A DNA stretch of 64,000 bases from G020348185 sp964525045 (GCA_964525045.1 CAZGFD010000002.1:220223-284222); one strand, 5' to 3'; shown: positions 1 through 9,926, counted from the first letter of the stretch. Made by a program: numbers and translations. The notes: a model not told the origin generated them from the letters alone.

Positions 1-292
1 CCTCCCATCGCAGGCTTCACCCTCACCTTGCCCTCACTTTAAGCGGGAGAGGTGAGCGGGTTTAGAAAAGTTAAAAGATCGTAAGAATTCGGCCTCACTC
101 GCGTCTTTCCACTTTTTCGGAGGATTCAACAAGTTCAACGAATTTCACGCTACGTCAGGCTTTTTCGCCAGGCAGAGGATACCCATAGGGTTCACCGGTA
201 ACCAATAGGTGAAATTGTGGTCTATTTCGAGATACAATCCTGGTACCATCAATTGCCTAACATCGACCAAAACCAGGATACCACTTCACATT
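1..292. other. Non-coding left edge with a degenerate REP-like motif
   Basis: No convincing gene is seen before the Sel1 protein. Bases 18-59 hold CACCCTCACC followed by GGGAGAGGTGAG. This resembles, in opposite orientation, the CCCTTTCCC/GGGAGAGGG hairpin at 59673-59710. The end of an upstream gene could lie outside the window. Confidence 0.4.
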
Positions 293-1141
293 ATGATGAC
301 CAAGTCTATCAAAACCGCCTTGTCCATATACATTCTGGGTTTTTGTTTGGCACTGGGCACCGGATCCGTTGGCTGCCAAAATGTGGAAACCGAATATGAG
401 GAAGGGGTAGCAGCCTTCCAAGCGGAGGACTACGAAACAGCCCTGAAAAAGTTTCGCTCCGCTGCCAAGGCGGGCCACCCTGGAGCCCAAGCGGCTCTGG
501 CAGAACTTTATTTTCAGGGTAGGGGAACCCCACGCAATGCCCAGGAAGCGGCAAAGTGGTACAAGCTGGCCGCCAAGCAAGGGAATGTAGACGCGCAGGT
601 GACGCTCGGATGGATGTATAACGCTGGCACGGGAGTTCCTCAAGAATTTGATGAGGCCATCAAGTGGTTTCGCTTAGCAGCCGAGCAAGGACACCCGGGA
701 GCGCAAAACAACTTGGCCGTACTGTATCGCCAGGGAAGAGGGGGCAAAAAGGATGAAGCGCAGGCAGTTGTCTGGTTTCTGAAGGCTGCTAATCAGGGAG
801 TGGCTCCGGCCCAATATGCCCTCGGACAAATGTATCTTAAAGGGGAAGGGGTGAAGCAAGATGTTCAAGAGGCCGTTAGATGGTATACGCGGGCAGCAGA
901 CCAGGGTCTGTTAGAGGCCCAGGCTGACCTCGGATATTTGTATGCCAAGAGGGAAAATAAGATCCCCGAAGACTTTCTCATCGCCTACAAATGGTTAACC
1001 CTCGCGATACAACAAGGGGATCGGATGGCCCCGGCTGATCTTGAAGAATTAAAAAAACACATGAGCCCTGAGCAAATTGCCCAAGCCGAACACCTCGTCA
1101 AGACGTGGAACCAGAAACACCAGAAACATATGGAATCGTAA
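293..1141 (+). CDS. Sel1-repeat (TPR-like) exported protein, possible lipoprotein
   Basis: A protein of about 282 residues with a hydrophobic N-terminal segment ending near a Gly-Cys, which could be a weak lipobox (the -3 position is Ser rather than Leu). Five Sel1 repeats follow, each starting with an AQxxLxxxY pattern and continuing into a GxG turn and an AxxWxxxAAxQG helix. Sel1 proteins are helical scaffolds for protein-protein contacts, often in the envelope. The open frame extends upstream to 209, but the tandem ATGs at 293 and 296 sit directly before the basic, hydrophobic signal-like stretch and are the likelier start. The partner is unknown. The next gene, elbB, lies 38 bases downstream and may be cotranscribed. 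Confidence 0.8.
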   Translation: MMTKSIKTALSIYILGFCLALGTGSVGCQNVETEYEEGVAAFQAEDYETALKKFRSAAKAGHPGAQAALAELYFQGRGTPRNAQEAAKWYKLAAKQGNVDAQVTLGWMYNAGTGVPQEFDEAIKWFRLAAEQGHPGAQNNLAVLYRQGRGGKKDEAQAVVWFLKAANQGVAPAQYALGQMYLKGEGVKQDVQEAVRWYTRAADQGLLEAQADLGYLYAKRENKIPEDFLIAYKWLTLAIQQGDRMAPADLEELKKHMSPEQIAQAEHLVKTWNQKHQKHMES

Positions 1142-1179
1142 TTCTCTCGTTCATTTTTGAGCTATTTTAGGAGGGCAAC

Positions 1180-1833
1180 ATGAAAAACGTGGCGGTCATA
1201 CTCTCAGGCTGTGGTTACTTAGATGGCGCTGAAATTACGGAAGCCATCAGTACTTTAGTGGCAATTGGTCAAAACGGAGCCGAGTACAAGGTCTTTGCCC
1301 CGAACAAGGATGTTCCCGAAACTAATCATCTGACGAACAAATCGACGGGGAAGACCCGGAATGTGATGCAGGAAGCGGCCCGGATTGCGCGAGGGGACAT
1401 TCAACCGCTGGAAAATCTTCAATCCAATGATTTTGACGCGCTGGCCTTTCCTGGAGGATTCGGCGCCGCACTTCATCTCTGTAACTTTGCGGAAAAGGGA
1501 AGTTCGGGAAAAATCGACCCCCAGGTTCAACGGGTGGTGAAGGAATTTCACGACAACGGCAAACCCATCGCCGCCATCTGTATCTCTCCCGCAATCATGG
1601 CGTTAGCCTTTGGTGACAAAGGGGTGAATATCACCATCGGCGATGATCAAGGCACCGCCTCCGAGTTAGAAAAGACCGGTGCCAAGCACTCTAATTGTGC
1701 CGTTGAGCGTTTTATCGTGGATACTGCAAATAAAATCATCACCACACCGGCTTATATGGACGGAAGTGCCAAGCCCCATCAAATTTTCGAAGGGGTCAGC
1801 GGCGCCATCAAAGAACTCATCAAGATGGCCTAG
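1180..1833 (+). CDS. elbB: ElbB-like DJ-1/PfpI family glyoxalase
   Basis: A 217-residue protein of the DJ-1/PfpI class I glutamine-amidotransferase-like superfamily, closest in layout to ElbB (enhancing lycopene biosynthesis protein 2), which has glyoxalase-type activity in E. coli. Visible features are the opening VILSGCGYLDGAE, the central LAFPGGFGAA loop and the nucleophile-elbow cysteine in AAICISPAIMA near residue 133. Length equals the family norm. AGGAGG sits at the right distance before the ATG at 1180. The protein is presumably cytosolic. Its physiological substrate is not evident from the context. Confidence 0.88.
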   Translation: MKNVAVILSGCGYLDGAEITEAISTLVAIGQNGAEYKVFAPNKDVPETNHLTNKSTGKTRNVMQEAARIARGDIQPLENLQSNDFDALAFPGGFGAALHLCNFAEKGSSGKIDPQVQRVVKEFHDNGKPIAAICISPAIMALAFGDKGVNITIGDDQGTASELEKTGAKHSNCAVERFIVDTANKIITTPAYMDGSAKPHQIFEGVSGAIKELIKMA

Positions 1834-2438
1834 AAACCATATGGCAAAACGTCGGATTTCTGGCATCCACGTCAACCGACACCAATCAATGATTCTTTGA
1901 TTGTATTCCGTCACTGTGTTCCAGTTCGAGGGATTGGGGGTGGTCGCCGGCCTTATCGAATTAACAATTTTAGATCCTCGGCTATCTGAATGGATTGAAC
2001 CCCCTTCCCTCCGTTTCAATCCCTGAGCCAACAATCCCTCTTTGACCCTCACCCACCTCCCCCCAAAGTTTCTCAATGCTTTGCATCATGCTGGTCACAA
2101 GGCCAGGGAAGCCTCCTCGCCCCATGCCCCCCCTCTTTTTGAGACCGAGGCTTGGTAGCATTGCCCTCTCCTTGCGTCTTTGGTACGTTTCTGGGTGCCC
2201 CCAAAGGGAATTGATAATACTTAGTTCGATCAACTCTAACTCTCCAGGCGGAACCGGGTTCTTCAAGATACATCGTTGATGGGATTGACTCTATCCGCAA
2301 TCCAACAGCTACCTTTTAGGATGATATTCAGAGTGAATGACCCCAAACTCAGGTGGTACCTGTCCACATATAGGACAATCCCGAAAAGCACAGAGGCCGC
2401 CAAAACCCATTCTTAAACGCTTCCTTTTTTCTTAGATC
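1834..2438. other. Intergenic region without a recognisable gene
   Basis: About 600 bases between elbB and the membrane protein. Short open frames exist on both strands, but they are rich in Pro/Arg/Gly, lack ribosome binding sites and resemble no family known to me. Bases 2041-2075 carry a CCCTCACCCACC stretch loosely like the REP-like motifs elsewhere in the window. No terminator hairpin was recognised after elbB. Confidence 0.5.
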
Positions 2439-5123
2439 ATGCAAAAAAAATTCCTTGCTGGTTTCAAAAAGCAACAATTATCTATTCGAGGAGCCTACGG
2501 AGTATTTTTTCTTTTCTTACCTTATTTGGTGTTTTATTGGTTAGTTCCCTTCATAGGAAGCCTCACGATCGGCAATGACTATGCCCGTTATTCAATACAA
2601 TATCAACTAGAACTCCAATATTCTCTTGAGCATGGCTCTTTTCCGCTTTATGCTCCCGGCTTCGCAGGAGGAAGGTCATCTGCAGCCCTGACATTAGGCC
2701 AAATTTTCCATCCCGCTTCTCACTTATCAGCCTTTATGCCGGGGTATTGGGAGGGGTTGGCACTTGAATGGAACACCTTTTTTCGCCTGCTTCAACTTGG
2801 TTTCGCTCAGCTCCTTGTATTTTTATTATTAACTCGATTGAGAATTACATGGCCTGTCGCTTTATTCCTTTCCTTCATTACCATATATAACCTCAGAATG
2901 CTTGACCTGTTTCGTTATGGAGCATCGCTCGAAAACTATACGGGCTATATATTCTTATGCACAGCTATTGGATTTTACTTCCTTAAACCATCAAAAATTT
3001 TGGGACCGCTCTGCATTGTGATCGCGACCTATCTTCTCATTTGTGGAGGCCACCCACAGATGATGTTTTATGGTCTGCTTGGGGCGATGATCGCCGCACT
3101 CGTCATTCCGTTTGCCTTTCGCGCCATTAAGGGGAACATTGAATTTTCTAAACACGACCTTTTCTCATTTTATTCCCGGGTTGGCACTTTTTCCTTCATC
3201 GGAGTACTACTGGCTTCGGCGTACACTATTCCTTTCTATTTTGACTTTGTCACCGATGCGGCTGTGCGTGTAGGACAAAACTACCAATGGTCCCTTCGCT
3301 GGAGCGACACCTGGGGTGGCGCACTGGAAAGCTTTTTTGCCCCATTAAAATCTGATGTCCATGGCGCATTTGGTAGCAGTCCCATCATTCTTTTTGTTCC
3401 ATTAGTCCCCCTGTTATTTACCCTGGGGAAACGTATACCCCCCGTTATTTTCATAGTTTGGACCATCGTGATTCTCGTATTTCTTGGCAGCATCGCCGAC
3501 TCCACTATTCATTACTTATTTTGGAAATACTTCCCCCTCGCCCAGACCTTCAGAACTCCTGGACGAATAACCATGATATTGCCGTTTTTACTGCTATTAA
3601 TCTTAGCCTGGTTTTATCAGACCGCAACACAGCAAAACGAAAACAGAATGAACTCGATCGTTCCTAAAAAAATTGCTGATCATGCCACCTTCATCTTTGC
3701 CACAGGTACCCTATTCCTATTCATTGTGTTCAACTTGTTTTTAACTGAATTAACACCTCCCGCCGCACCCGTGAATCCAGCTCTCCTTTTAGGCGGTGGC
3801 TATCCAAATTGGCTTGACCAATCCTTATTATGGATAGGTACCATTACTCTTCTCTTTGCAGCCATTCATCAATTTGGCATGAATCGCTTCTCCTCTCACG
3901 CATCCATATTTTTCGGAGTTATTTTATGTATCATGATTATTCTTCAAGGAACCCTGCAGATTCGGCATGGCACGTGGATCTGGGAAAAACACCCTACTTG
4001 GACTTTAGAAGAAATGGACGCCCAAAAAAAGGCTTCTCTTTCTTTTCAGGGAAGGCAAGGCCATGGCTTGGAGTCAAGTGAAATAACCAAACAGATAGAA
4101 AATTCTTTTCTCGAAACTCGACTGGCGAAATTCTATCGAAATGCCCTCCTTGCCACAGACCAGGACAACGCCTACGAGCTCATGGCAACTGACCGAACAC
4201 CAAGTACGGTTGTCATTGAAGGACATGATGGTTTCGAAATTGAAGCTCAAGACCCAGGGGATGATCACATCCGACTTATATACAGCTCATTTAACAAATT
4301 GACATTCAACCTAGAGGCGGGTAAGGCAGGGTATATGGTTATTTCGTATCCATTTTCAAGCCAATGGAGCAGTCAAATTGATGGGGAACCATCTGATATG
4401 TACAGAGCAAATGGCAATCTGATCGCAACCTATGTCGACAAAGGGAATCATACCGTCACCTTTCAATTCTACAGTAAAGCCATGTTATTCGGAGTCATTG
4501 TCAGTTGCCTGACATTATGGTTGATAGGAATATATTTTTCACTCTATACCCTTAGTGGAAACCGGCGATGGATAACACTTACCATTTCGATCTTCCTCTC
4601 TCTCGGCGCTTTCCTAACCTGGCACCTCAGCCTGTATAATGGGGAAAACCTTTCCACTGAATACCAATGGAGCTCAATAGAATTTCCTCCAAATGACAAC
4701 CTGTCATACGGTCGCCCTACCAGAATGAGCTCCATCTGGTCAGACGAGGTGCCCTATATTTTTTATGCCGGAAGGGCTGTTGATGGCGACTCCCAAACAG
4801 CCGGCTTTGCCACAAACAAACATGACTCCCGTTCATGGTGGGAAGTGAATTTAGGAAAAACTCGCCTTATTGGTGAAATAGCTATTCACGCGGGAATTAA
4901 TGGCGCCGACAATTTTCCGCTTCATGTGTATAGTTCCGAAAATGGCAAGAATTACCAGCTCATCACCACGATCGACATTCCCTCAAAGATATTCCCAGTA
5001 CGCATCACCCTACCGAGAACCCGAGCACGAATCGTCAGACTCGCCCGGACACAGCCGGGCCCCCTGTCCCTGGCGGAAGTCGAAATTTTTGCACAAAGGG
5101 ATGCACAACAACTCCGGCCGTAA
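2439..5123 (+). CDS. YfhO-like polytopic membrane protein with C-terminal discoidin-like domain
   Basis: An 894-residue protein. Roughly residues 15-500 form about a dozen transmembrane helices with an extracytoplasmic loop near the N-terminus, as in YfhO/GT-C-like membrane proteins. The segment LLICGGHPQMMFYG resembles the conserved Gly-His-Gln region of YfhO. A soluble beta-rich part (about 590-680) and two more helices (about 685-735) follow. Residues 775-890 look like an F5/8 type C (discoidin-like) carbohydrate-binding fold (AVDGD..., SWWEVNLG, LAEVEIFA). YfhO proteins are implicated in glycosylation of cell-surface polymers. The next genes on the opposite strand, a methyltransferase and a GtrB-type glycosyltransferase, fit such a role. 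No good Shine-Dalgarno precedes the ATG. Confidence 0.75.
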   Translation: MQKKFLAGFKKQQLSIRGAYGVFFLFLPYLVFYWLVPFIGSLTIGNDYARYSIQYQLELQYSLEHGSFPLYAPGFAGGRSSAALTLGQIFHPASHLSAFMPGYWEGLALEWNTFFRLLQLGFAQLLVFLLLTRLRITWPVALFLSFITIYNLRMLDLFRYGASLENYTGYIFLCTAIGFYFLKPSKILGPLCIVIATYLLICGGHPQMMFYGLLGAMIAALVIPFAFRAIKGNIEFSKHDLFSFYSRVGTFSFIGVLLASAYTIPFYFDFVTDAAVRVGQNYQWSLRWSDTWGGALESFFAPLKSDVHGAFGSSPIILFVPLVPLLFTLGKRIPPVIFIVWTIVILVFLGSIADSTIHYLFWKYFPLAQTFRTPGRITMILPFLLLLILAWFYQTATQQNENRMNSIVPKKIADHATFIFATGTLFLFIVFNLFLTELTPPAAPVNPALLLGGGYPNWLDQSLLWIGTITLLFAAIHQFGMNRFSSHASIFFGVILCIMIILQGTLQIRHGTWIWEKHPTWTLEEMDAQKKASLSFQGRQGHGLESSEITKQIENSFLETRLAKFYRNALLATDQDNAYELMATDRTPSTVVIEGHDGFEIEAQDPGDDHIRLIYSSFNKLTFNLEAGKAGYMVISYPFSSQWSSQIDGEPSDMYRANGNLIATYVDKGNHTVTFQFYSKAMLFGVIVSCLTLWLIGIYFSLYTLSGNRRWITLTISIFLSLGAFLTWHLSLYNGENLSTEYQWSSIEFPPNDNLSYGRPTRMSSIWSDEVPYIFYAGRAVDGDSQTAGFATNKHDSRSWWEVNLGKTRLIGEIAIHAGINGADNFPLHVYSSENGKNYQLITTIDIPSKIFPVRITLPRTRARIVRLARTQPGPLSLAEVEIFAQRDAQQLRP

Positions 5124-5140
5124 CTCCCTTTTCGAAGATA

Positions 5141-5920
5141 TTATAAGGTAGGTTTCTTCCACATACTCAATGTGGCAAATGAAAACACTTCCCCCGGCCA
5201 ACTACGCAGAAAAAGACGATCAAGAAAAAATGTTATCCGAACCATTCGTTCACTACCAATGTTTAAGTAGGGGAACGCATCTGGATTGTAATACAACACA
5301 TAAGAAAGAAGCCCCGGATAAATGACATCAATCTTTTCTAACCCGGCTCCTCGAAACATTTCGAACAATTCCTCGACCAAAAATGCGCGCTCGGTCTGTT
5401 CATCGAATAGAGGGTTTCGACGATAAATAATATCTCTAACTTTGGAAAAAATTCTATTTCCACTTGTGGGCTCCAGGTTTATAAATATCCCTCCCGGAGC
5501 CAAATTTCCTGCTAGCTGACTTACAACTTTTTTGGCAATATGGGGGACATGGTGAAGTCCTCCCAGGAGAATGATGACATCAAATAGTTCATCTGTTTGA
5601 TAATGCTCAATATTTGCCTGGCTCACATTCAGCCCGCGCTGTTTTTCCTTTAGTGCCGTTATCACTGATTCACTATAATCGAATCCTGTATAGACCGTAG
5701 ATACGCCGAGAACATTTTCCAAAATCGCCTTACCGTCGGCAAATCCGCACATGGGCTCAAGCACCCGTAATCCCTTCTTACACAAAAATTTTTTGTCATC
5801 GAGAATCTCATGCCACATCAAATCCTTCAACAGGAGATGATTACGGTGCCGCCGCGCTAAATAATATTTATGAGCAATCTGATTAAAATGCTTGCGCTGG
5901 CGTTCGGATTTATCTTCCAT
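5141..5920 (-). CDS. Class I SAM-dependent methyltransferase
   Basis: About 259 residues starting from the ATG at 5920, which has a GAGAGGGA ribosome binding site. The open frame continues upstream to 6055, but that part is low-complexity and lacks a start signal. The Rossmann glycine motif is seen in LRVLEPMCGFADGKAI, followed by the acidic strand end YTGFDYSE and a motif-IV-like FDVIILLGGLHHVPH, as in UbiE/COQ5-type methyltransferases. The C-terminal half is typical of small-molecule or lipid/sugar methyltransferases. It lies between the YfhO-like gene (convergent) and the glycosyltransferase (same strand), which suggests modification of a glycan or polyprenyl-linked intermediate. The substrate is unknown. 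Confidence 0.8.
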   Translation of the reverse strand: MEDKSERQRKHFNQIAHKYYLARRHRNHLLLKDLMWHEILDDKKFLCKKGLRVLEPMCGFADGKAILENVLGVSTVYTGFDYSESVITALKEKQRGLNVSQANIEHYQTDELFDVIILLGGLHHVPHIAKKVVSQLAGNLAPGGIFINLEPTSGNRIFSKVRDIIYRRNPLFDEQTERAFLVEELFEMFRGAGLEKIDVIYPGLLSYVLYYNPDAFPYLNIGSERMVRITFFLDRLFLRSWPGEVFSFATLSMWKKPTL

Positions 5921-6211
5921 GACTTCCCTCTCGCCAACCTTCCGGCCCAACCCCTCCAATTCCAATAGAAACCGGCCAGGCCAAAACCGCTGGGCGTCTC
6001 TTTTAACAGCCAAATGACCAAGACGTGCCTGATGACAACCACACAATAAAACCATTTCCCTACATCACAAAACCGAATACCAACCCCAATCAAGCCGGGG
6101 AGAAGCTCCTTTTTTGATAATCCCAATAGCCCCACAATCTTCTAAAATAAAATTAATGTGGCAAAGGTCAATTCCCCCTACCCATATGACCGACTATGGG
6201 CACTTTCATAA

Positions 6212-7192
6212 TTATTGAGGCATCTCATTGTTAGCGCCATCCACCGTTTTTTCCGCAATGATAAATTTGGGTCTCTCCTGCAAGACCGTATGTATTCTGG
6301 CAATGTAAATACCAATGACGCCTAAGATGATAAAGAGAATCCCGAACAGGAGGGACAAAATTCCAACGGTCGACGCCCAACCGGGAACCGTATTGCCCTG
6401 AAGGGTTTTGTACAGAATGTAGATGAGCTCGAGAAACGCAAAAGAACTGGTTAACACACCCAACCAAATTCCCAATCTCAAGGGCTTGGTAGAAAATGAT
6501 ACCATTGCGCCTAATGCAAACTGGATCATCCGTCGCAGATTATATTTACTTTTATTGGCAAATCGTTCTCCAGCTTCAAAATCGATGTACACTAAGGGAA
6601 AACCGATCCACTCCACCGCACCCCGTAAAAAAATATCTGCATCTTTAAAACTCAGGAGATAGTTCACCGCCACACGATCCAAGAGCCTGAAATCCGAACT
6701 ACCTTCCGAAACATGGACCTCTGACAACGTAGAAAAAAGCTTGTAGAAATATTTTGAGGTAACCCGTTTAAACACTCCATTTGTTTGGCTTTCGATTCGC
6801 CTGGTATTGATAATTTTGTTACCTTTCTTCCAGGCGGAAAGCAGTTCTGGGATAAGTTCAGGGGGGTGTTGAAGATCCCCATCCATTGTAACAACGGCTT
6901 GCCCCCGAGCGCTGGACAGGCCGGCCACCAATGCGTGCTGATGACCAAAGTTTCTTGATAACTTCAAGCCCCTGACGTTAAGGTTTTCTTTCGAGACCGC
7001 ACAAATATCGCTCCATGTGGAATCAACACTGCCATCGTCGACTAGCAGGATTTCGTATGCCTCCCCAATCTGGTCCAACACCTTACCCAACCGTTTAACC
7101 AAGCATTGCACATTGCCCTGTTCATTGAACAGGGCTACCACAACGGAGATCAGGATGCCATCTTTGTCCGTCACTGAATAGTTTGTGGTCAT
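6212..7192 (-). CDS. GtrB/ArnC-type family 2 glycosyltransferase
   Basis: A 326-residue GT2 enzyme. The nucleotide-sugar binding elements VVVALFNEQGN and LLVDDGSVDST are near residues 17-57, and the metal-binding DGD is at 104-106 within VTMDGDLQHPPELIPEL. Two C-terminal hydrophobic helices (about 232-255 and 265-298) match the polyprenyl-phosphate glycosyltransferases (GtrB, ArnC, DPM1-like), which load a sugar onto a lipid carrier at the inner membrane. It would supply lipid-linked sugar to a GT-C enzyme; the YfhO-like protein 1 kb away is a plausible partner by inference. Start chosen at the ATG at 7192. Confidence 0.88.
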   Translation of the reverse strand: MTTNYSVTDKDGILISVVVALFNEQGNVQCLVKRLGKVLDQIGEAYEILLVDDGSVDSTWSDICAVSKENLNVRGLKLSRNFGHQHALVAGLSSARGQAVVTMDGDLQHPPELIPELLSAWKKGNKIINTRRIESQTNGVFKRVTSKYFYKLFSTLSEVHVSEGSSDFRLLDRVAVNYLLSFKDADIFLRGAVEWIGFPLVYIDFEAGERFANKSKYNLRRMIQFALGAMVSFSTKPLRLGIWLGVLTSSFAFLELIYILYKTLQGNTVPGWASTVGILSLLFGILFIILGVIGIYIARIHTVLQERPKFIIAEKTVDGANNEMPQ

Positions 7193-7918
7193 GCTCTTGA
7201 ATCTCGGCCTTCAGGAGTCAAATATACTCCTAAAAACCGTTGTCATAATTGTATATATTTTAACCAAGACAGACCCGCAAAATTATTTATTATACATACC
7301 ATATATGCACACTGATAACCACGGAGAAACGTTTGGGAAGCCAAAAGACGACTACATATCTAAAGGGAAAATAGAGTCCGTGGTTAGGGATTTACCCTCG
7401 GGCTTTCACAAAGGAGCCGCAGGTGCTGCTATTGTTGTTAATTGTGTTCGTGAACAGAGAGCGTAATGGTTCCTGCGTAACCAGGTATTGGTCAGTCAGG
7501 GTCGTCTGGGAGTCGGTCTCTCAATGGATGGAGCAGCGAAGGAGAATCCTAATGAACATCAGTTTTTTCTTGTCTGAATGACCTCTTTCAGGCAAAAACC
7601 GTGGAGGATTCAGTCGCCAATGGGAAGAGCATCGGTGCTTGCGGAACACCAATTTTTTTTAATCGGTCGGGTAAAGGACGGTAAATCGATCCAGGCAAGG
7701 CAAGGATCCGGTGCCCAGCCTCACAACAGCTTCTCGCCCATCATTGACTGACTTCTTCAAAAAGTCTACGACAATATTGGCTTGTGCACCGCGCAATCCT
7801 CATTTAACTGCCTGCGGGATTTAAAACGCTACGTTATCTGGACTGGATGCCCCCTGTTCGTATGTACACATATGGGTCACCCGGCACCCCTGGATGGATT
7901 CTAAATTAGAGGAAGGCT
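7193..7918. other. Intergenic region, partly AT-rich
   Basis: Bases 7200-7330 are AT-rich and probably hold the promoter of the leftward glycosyltransferase and methyltransferase genes. The remainder (7340-7918) contains short open frames with no family resemblance and no ribosome binding site. It may be mobile-element debris, because a decayed transposase follows directly. Confidence 0.45.
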
Positions 7919-8660
7919 ATGCCCCAAGGGGACAATCATGATCATTTGTTGGTGGGGAGGCCCGAAGCCAAACTGCACCGGATCATGCGGCATCTCAATG
8001 GGCTGTATACCCGGTCCTATAATCGGACCACCGGGCAGGACGGCCTTTTATTTCGAGGCCGCTACAAGCCCATTCTGGTAGAAGCCCAGGCGTATTGAAT
8101 CCAATTCTCCCGCTATAATCACCGAAATTCGGTGGAAGCGGGAGTGGTAAGGCACCTTGATCGATATCGGTGGTCCAGTTACCCTGCCTACATCGGTCGT
8201 GCCACACGTTCCCAAAGGCTCATCTGCGCGTACACCCAGAAGTCGCTCGCCACGCGTCACGTGGCGAAAGCCTACGAGGCCAACTTCGCAAAGGGCATCG
8301 ATGAAGAAATTCAGGAACTCTAAGAGCAAAAGAAAAAACTCCGATTCTGGGTAGTGCCCCGTTTACGGAAGGACTCAAACTGGGGAGGAGCAACATTGAT
8401 GTGCCTGGGCTACGGCAGGCTAGGGTGAAGCCAACGGTCGGGCCGATCGTGGAGGTGGTCTGTCAGCGGTTTGGGGGCGGGAAAAACCAGTGTATGGACG
8501 TCGAGAAATGGACAAGCCGCTCACAGCCCGGCAAGAGGCATGGCGCCGTATGTGTATCAACGTGAGAGGGACATGACATGACGGGAAATCGCGCAGCGGT
8601 TCGGGTTGAAGCACGACCCCAGTGCAAGCAGTTGCATACGCCATTTTGAAACCCGCTCAG
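7919..8660 (+). pseudogene. Decayed REP-associated tyrosine (Y1) transposase
   Basis: In the frame of the ATG at 7919 the translation gives NHDHLLVGRPEAKLHRIMRH and then LLFRGRYKPILVEAQAY, the classic core of REP-associated/IS200-like Y1 transposases. A TGA at 8096-8098 interrupts it. The same frame resumes with an SRY...AGVV...YRWSSYPAY segment up to 8323. Further 3', another frame carries an ILGSAPF-like piece and IVEVVCQRFG. The 8540-8640 stretch, again in the first frame and broken by a TGA at 8579, resembles the DnaA-like C-terminal HTH (REIAQRFG) often found in these proteins. The N-terminal part, with the HUH-side residues upstream of the NH.HLL motif, is missing. It is clearly inactive. 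Its REP-like targets may be the hairpins at 23999-24022 and 59673-59710. Confidence 0.8.
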
Positions 8661-8753
8661 TCCAAGACGCCAATTGCAACAGCTCTGAGATTAATACAAC
8701 TAGATTTGTAAATTAATAATTAAATCTTAGCATTAAATACCTAAAAATTTTTA

Positions 8754-9926
8754 ATGAAAACTTACAAGACCCGATTTCGAAGACCACATCTTTTCAATGT
8801 CCTGCTGCTTTGCCTTTCTATCGTAATTACTCTTTTGATTAGCGAAACGGTGTTGCGCTTTGCCTTCCCACCCGGCTATTACATCTATCCGCCTCACCTC
8901 AAACATATTTTTATTCCCTATCAAAATGTCATGCCTGGCATATCAGGAGAATCAGTATTTATAACCAATTCACTGGGCCTCCGAGCAGATGAGTTGAATC
9001 CTGCACATACATATCGAATCCTGGCCATTGGGGGTAGTACAACAATATGTAACTTTTTGGATCAATCTGAGACGTGGCCTTTTCTATTGGAGAAAACTCT
9101 CAATGAAAATACCTTGAATAATAACGTCTGGGTTGGCAATGCAGGAAAAGATGGGATGACCACAAGGAGCCATCTGGTGGCAATGAAATATTTACCACTA
9201 AAGGAAATGAAGATTGATGCGGTTATTCTCCTTATAGGAATCAATGATCTTCATATCCGCCTCTCTCGGGACAAGCGATACAATCCAAATTGGCTTTCGA
9301 AATCTACGGCCGAAAAAATTTTATTAAATAACACCTTTAGCAACGCTATTCACCCAAATTGGCCGTTTTTCAAAAAAACGGCTCTTTGGCTGCTCTTTGA
9401 AAGAGCCGAAAAGGCACTCTTTGAGAAAGTCGTTAAAGAAAAGGTTCAGGATAAAGCTGGAAAAATTTATCTTACTTGGCGAGAACACCGTCGGAATGCC
9501 ATTGAAATACGGAATGAGTTGCCAGACTTATCATCTGCCCTGGAGGAATATGCAGCCAATATCAACAAGATGATTGATATGGCTGAAGAACAATCTATCC
9601 GCTTAATTTTTGTGACTCAACCAACGCTGTGGCGGTCCGATTTGCCTAAAAACCTGGCTGCTCTTTTATGGCTTGGCGGAATAGGAGACTTTCAGAAGGA
9701 AAGTGGCAAGCCCTACTATTCAGTAGAAGCACTGCTAGAAGGGATGGAGGCATACAATAATGTCCTTCGTCAGATCTGCCATCAGAGAGAGGTGGAATGC
9801 ATTGATTTATCTTCTATGCTAGAAAAAGACACCTCGGTTTTCTATGATGATGTCCATTTTAATGAAAGTGGGGCTCGTAAGGTTTCCAGCATATTGTCTA
9901 AGTATATCATGAATCATGATCCATAA
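8754..9926 (+). CDS. SGNH/GDSL-type hydrolase, membrane-anchored
   Basis: 390 residues. One N-terminal transmembrane helix (about 13-33) is followed by an extracytoplasmic catalytic domain. Block I is AIGGSTT with nucleophile Ser95, block II is the NAGKDG region, block III is LIGINDLH, and block V is YDDVHFNESG with Asp365 or Asp366 and His368. Such proteins usually act as esterases or O-acetyl transferases/deacetylases on cell-surface polysaccharide, which fits the nearby glycosyltransferase genes. The upstream 60 bases are very AT-rich and lack a clear Shine-Dalgarno. The gene stands alone between transposase debris and the rTCA cluster. Confidence 0.85.
   Translation: MKTYKTRFRRPHLFNVLLLCLSIVITLLISETVLRFAFPPGYYIYPPHLKHIFIPYQNVMPGISGESVFITNSLGLRADELNPAHTYRILAIGGSTTICNFLDQSETWPFLLEKTLNENTLNNNVWVGNAGKDGMTTRSHLVAMKYLPLKEMKIDAVILLIGINDLHIRLSRDKRYNPNWLSKSTAEKILLNNTFSNAIHPNWPFFKKTALWLLFERAEKALFEKVVKEKVQDKAGKIYLTWREHRRNAIEIRNELPDLSSALEEYAANINKMIDMAEEQSIRLIFVTQPTLWRSDLPKNLAALLWLGGIGDFQKESGKPYYSVEALLEGMEAYNNVLRQICHQREVECIDLSSMLEKDTSVFYDDVHFNESGARKVSSILSKYIMNHDP

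Noticed and set aside
1666..2300. Overlapping open frames on both strands downstream of elbB
   Set aside because: They overlap elbB or lack start signals, and their composition (Pro/Arg/Gly-rich, no motif) is that of shadow frames.
5921..6055. N-terminal extension of the methyltransferase frame
   Set aside because: It has no ribosome binding site and unusual composition, while the ATG at 5920 has a clear GAGAGGGA site directly before the domain.
8096..8098. In-frame TGA in the transposase remnant read as selenocysteine or stop-codon reassignment
   Set aside because: A second TGA (8579), a frame change near 8340-8540 and a missing N-terminus show ordinary decay. No selenocysteine insertion hairpin is apparent.
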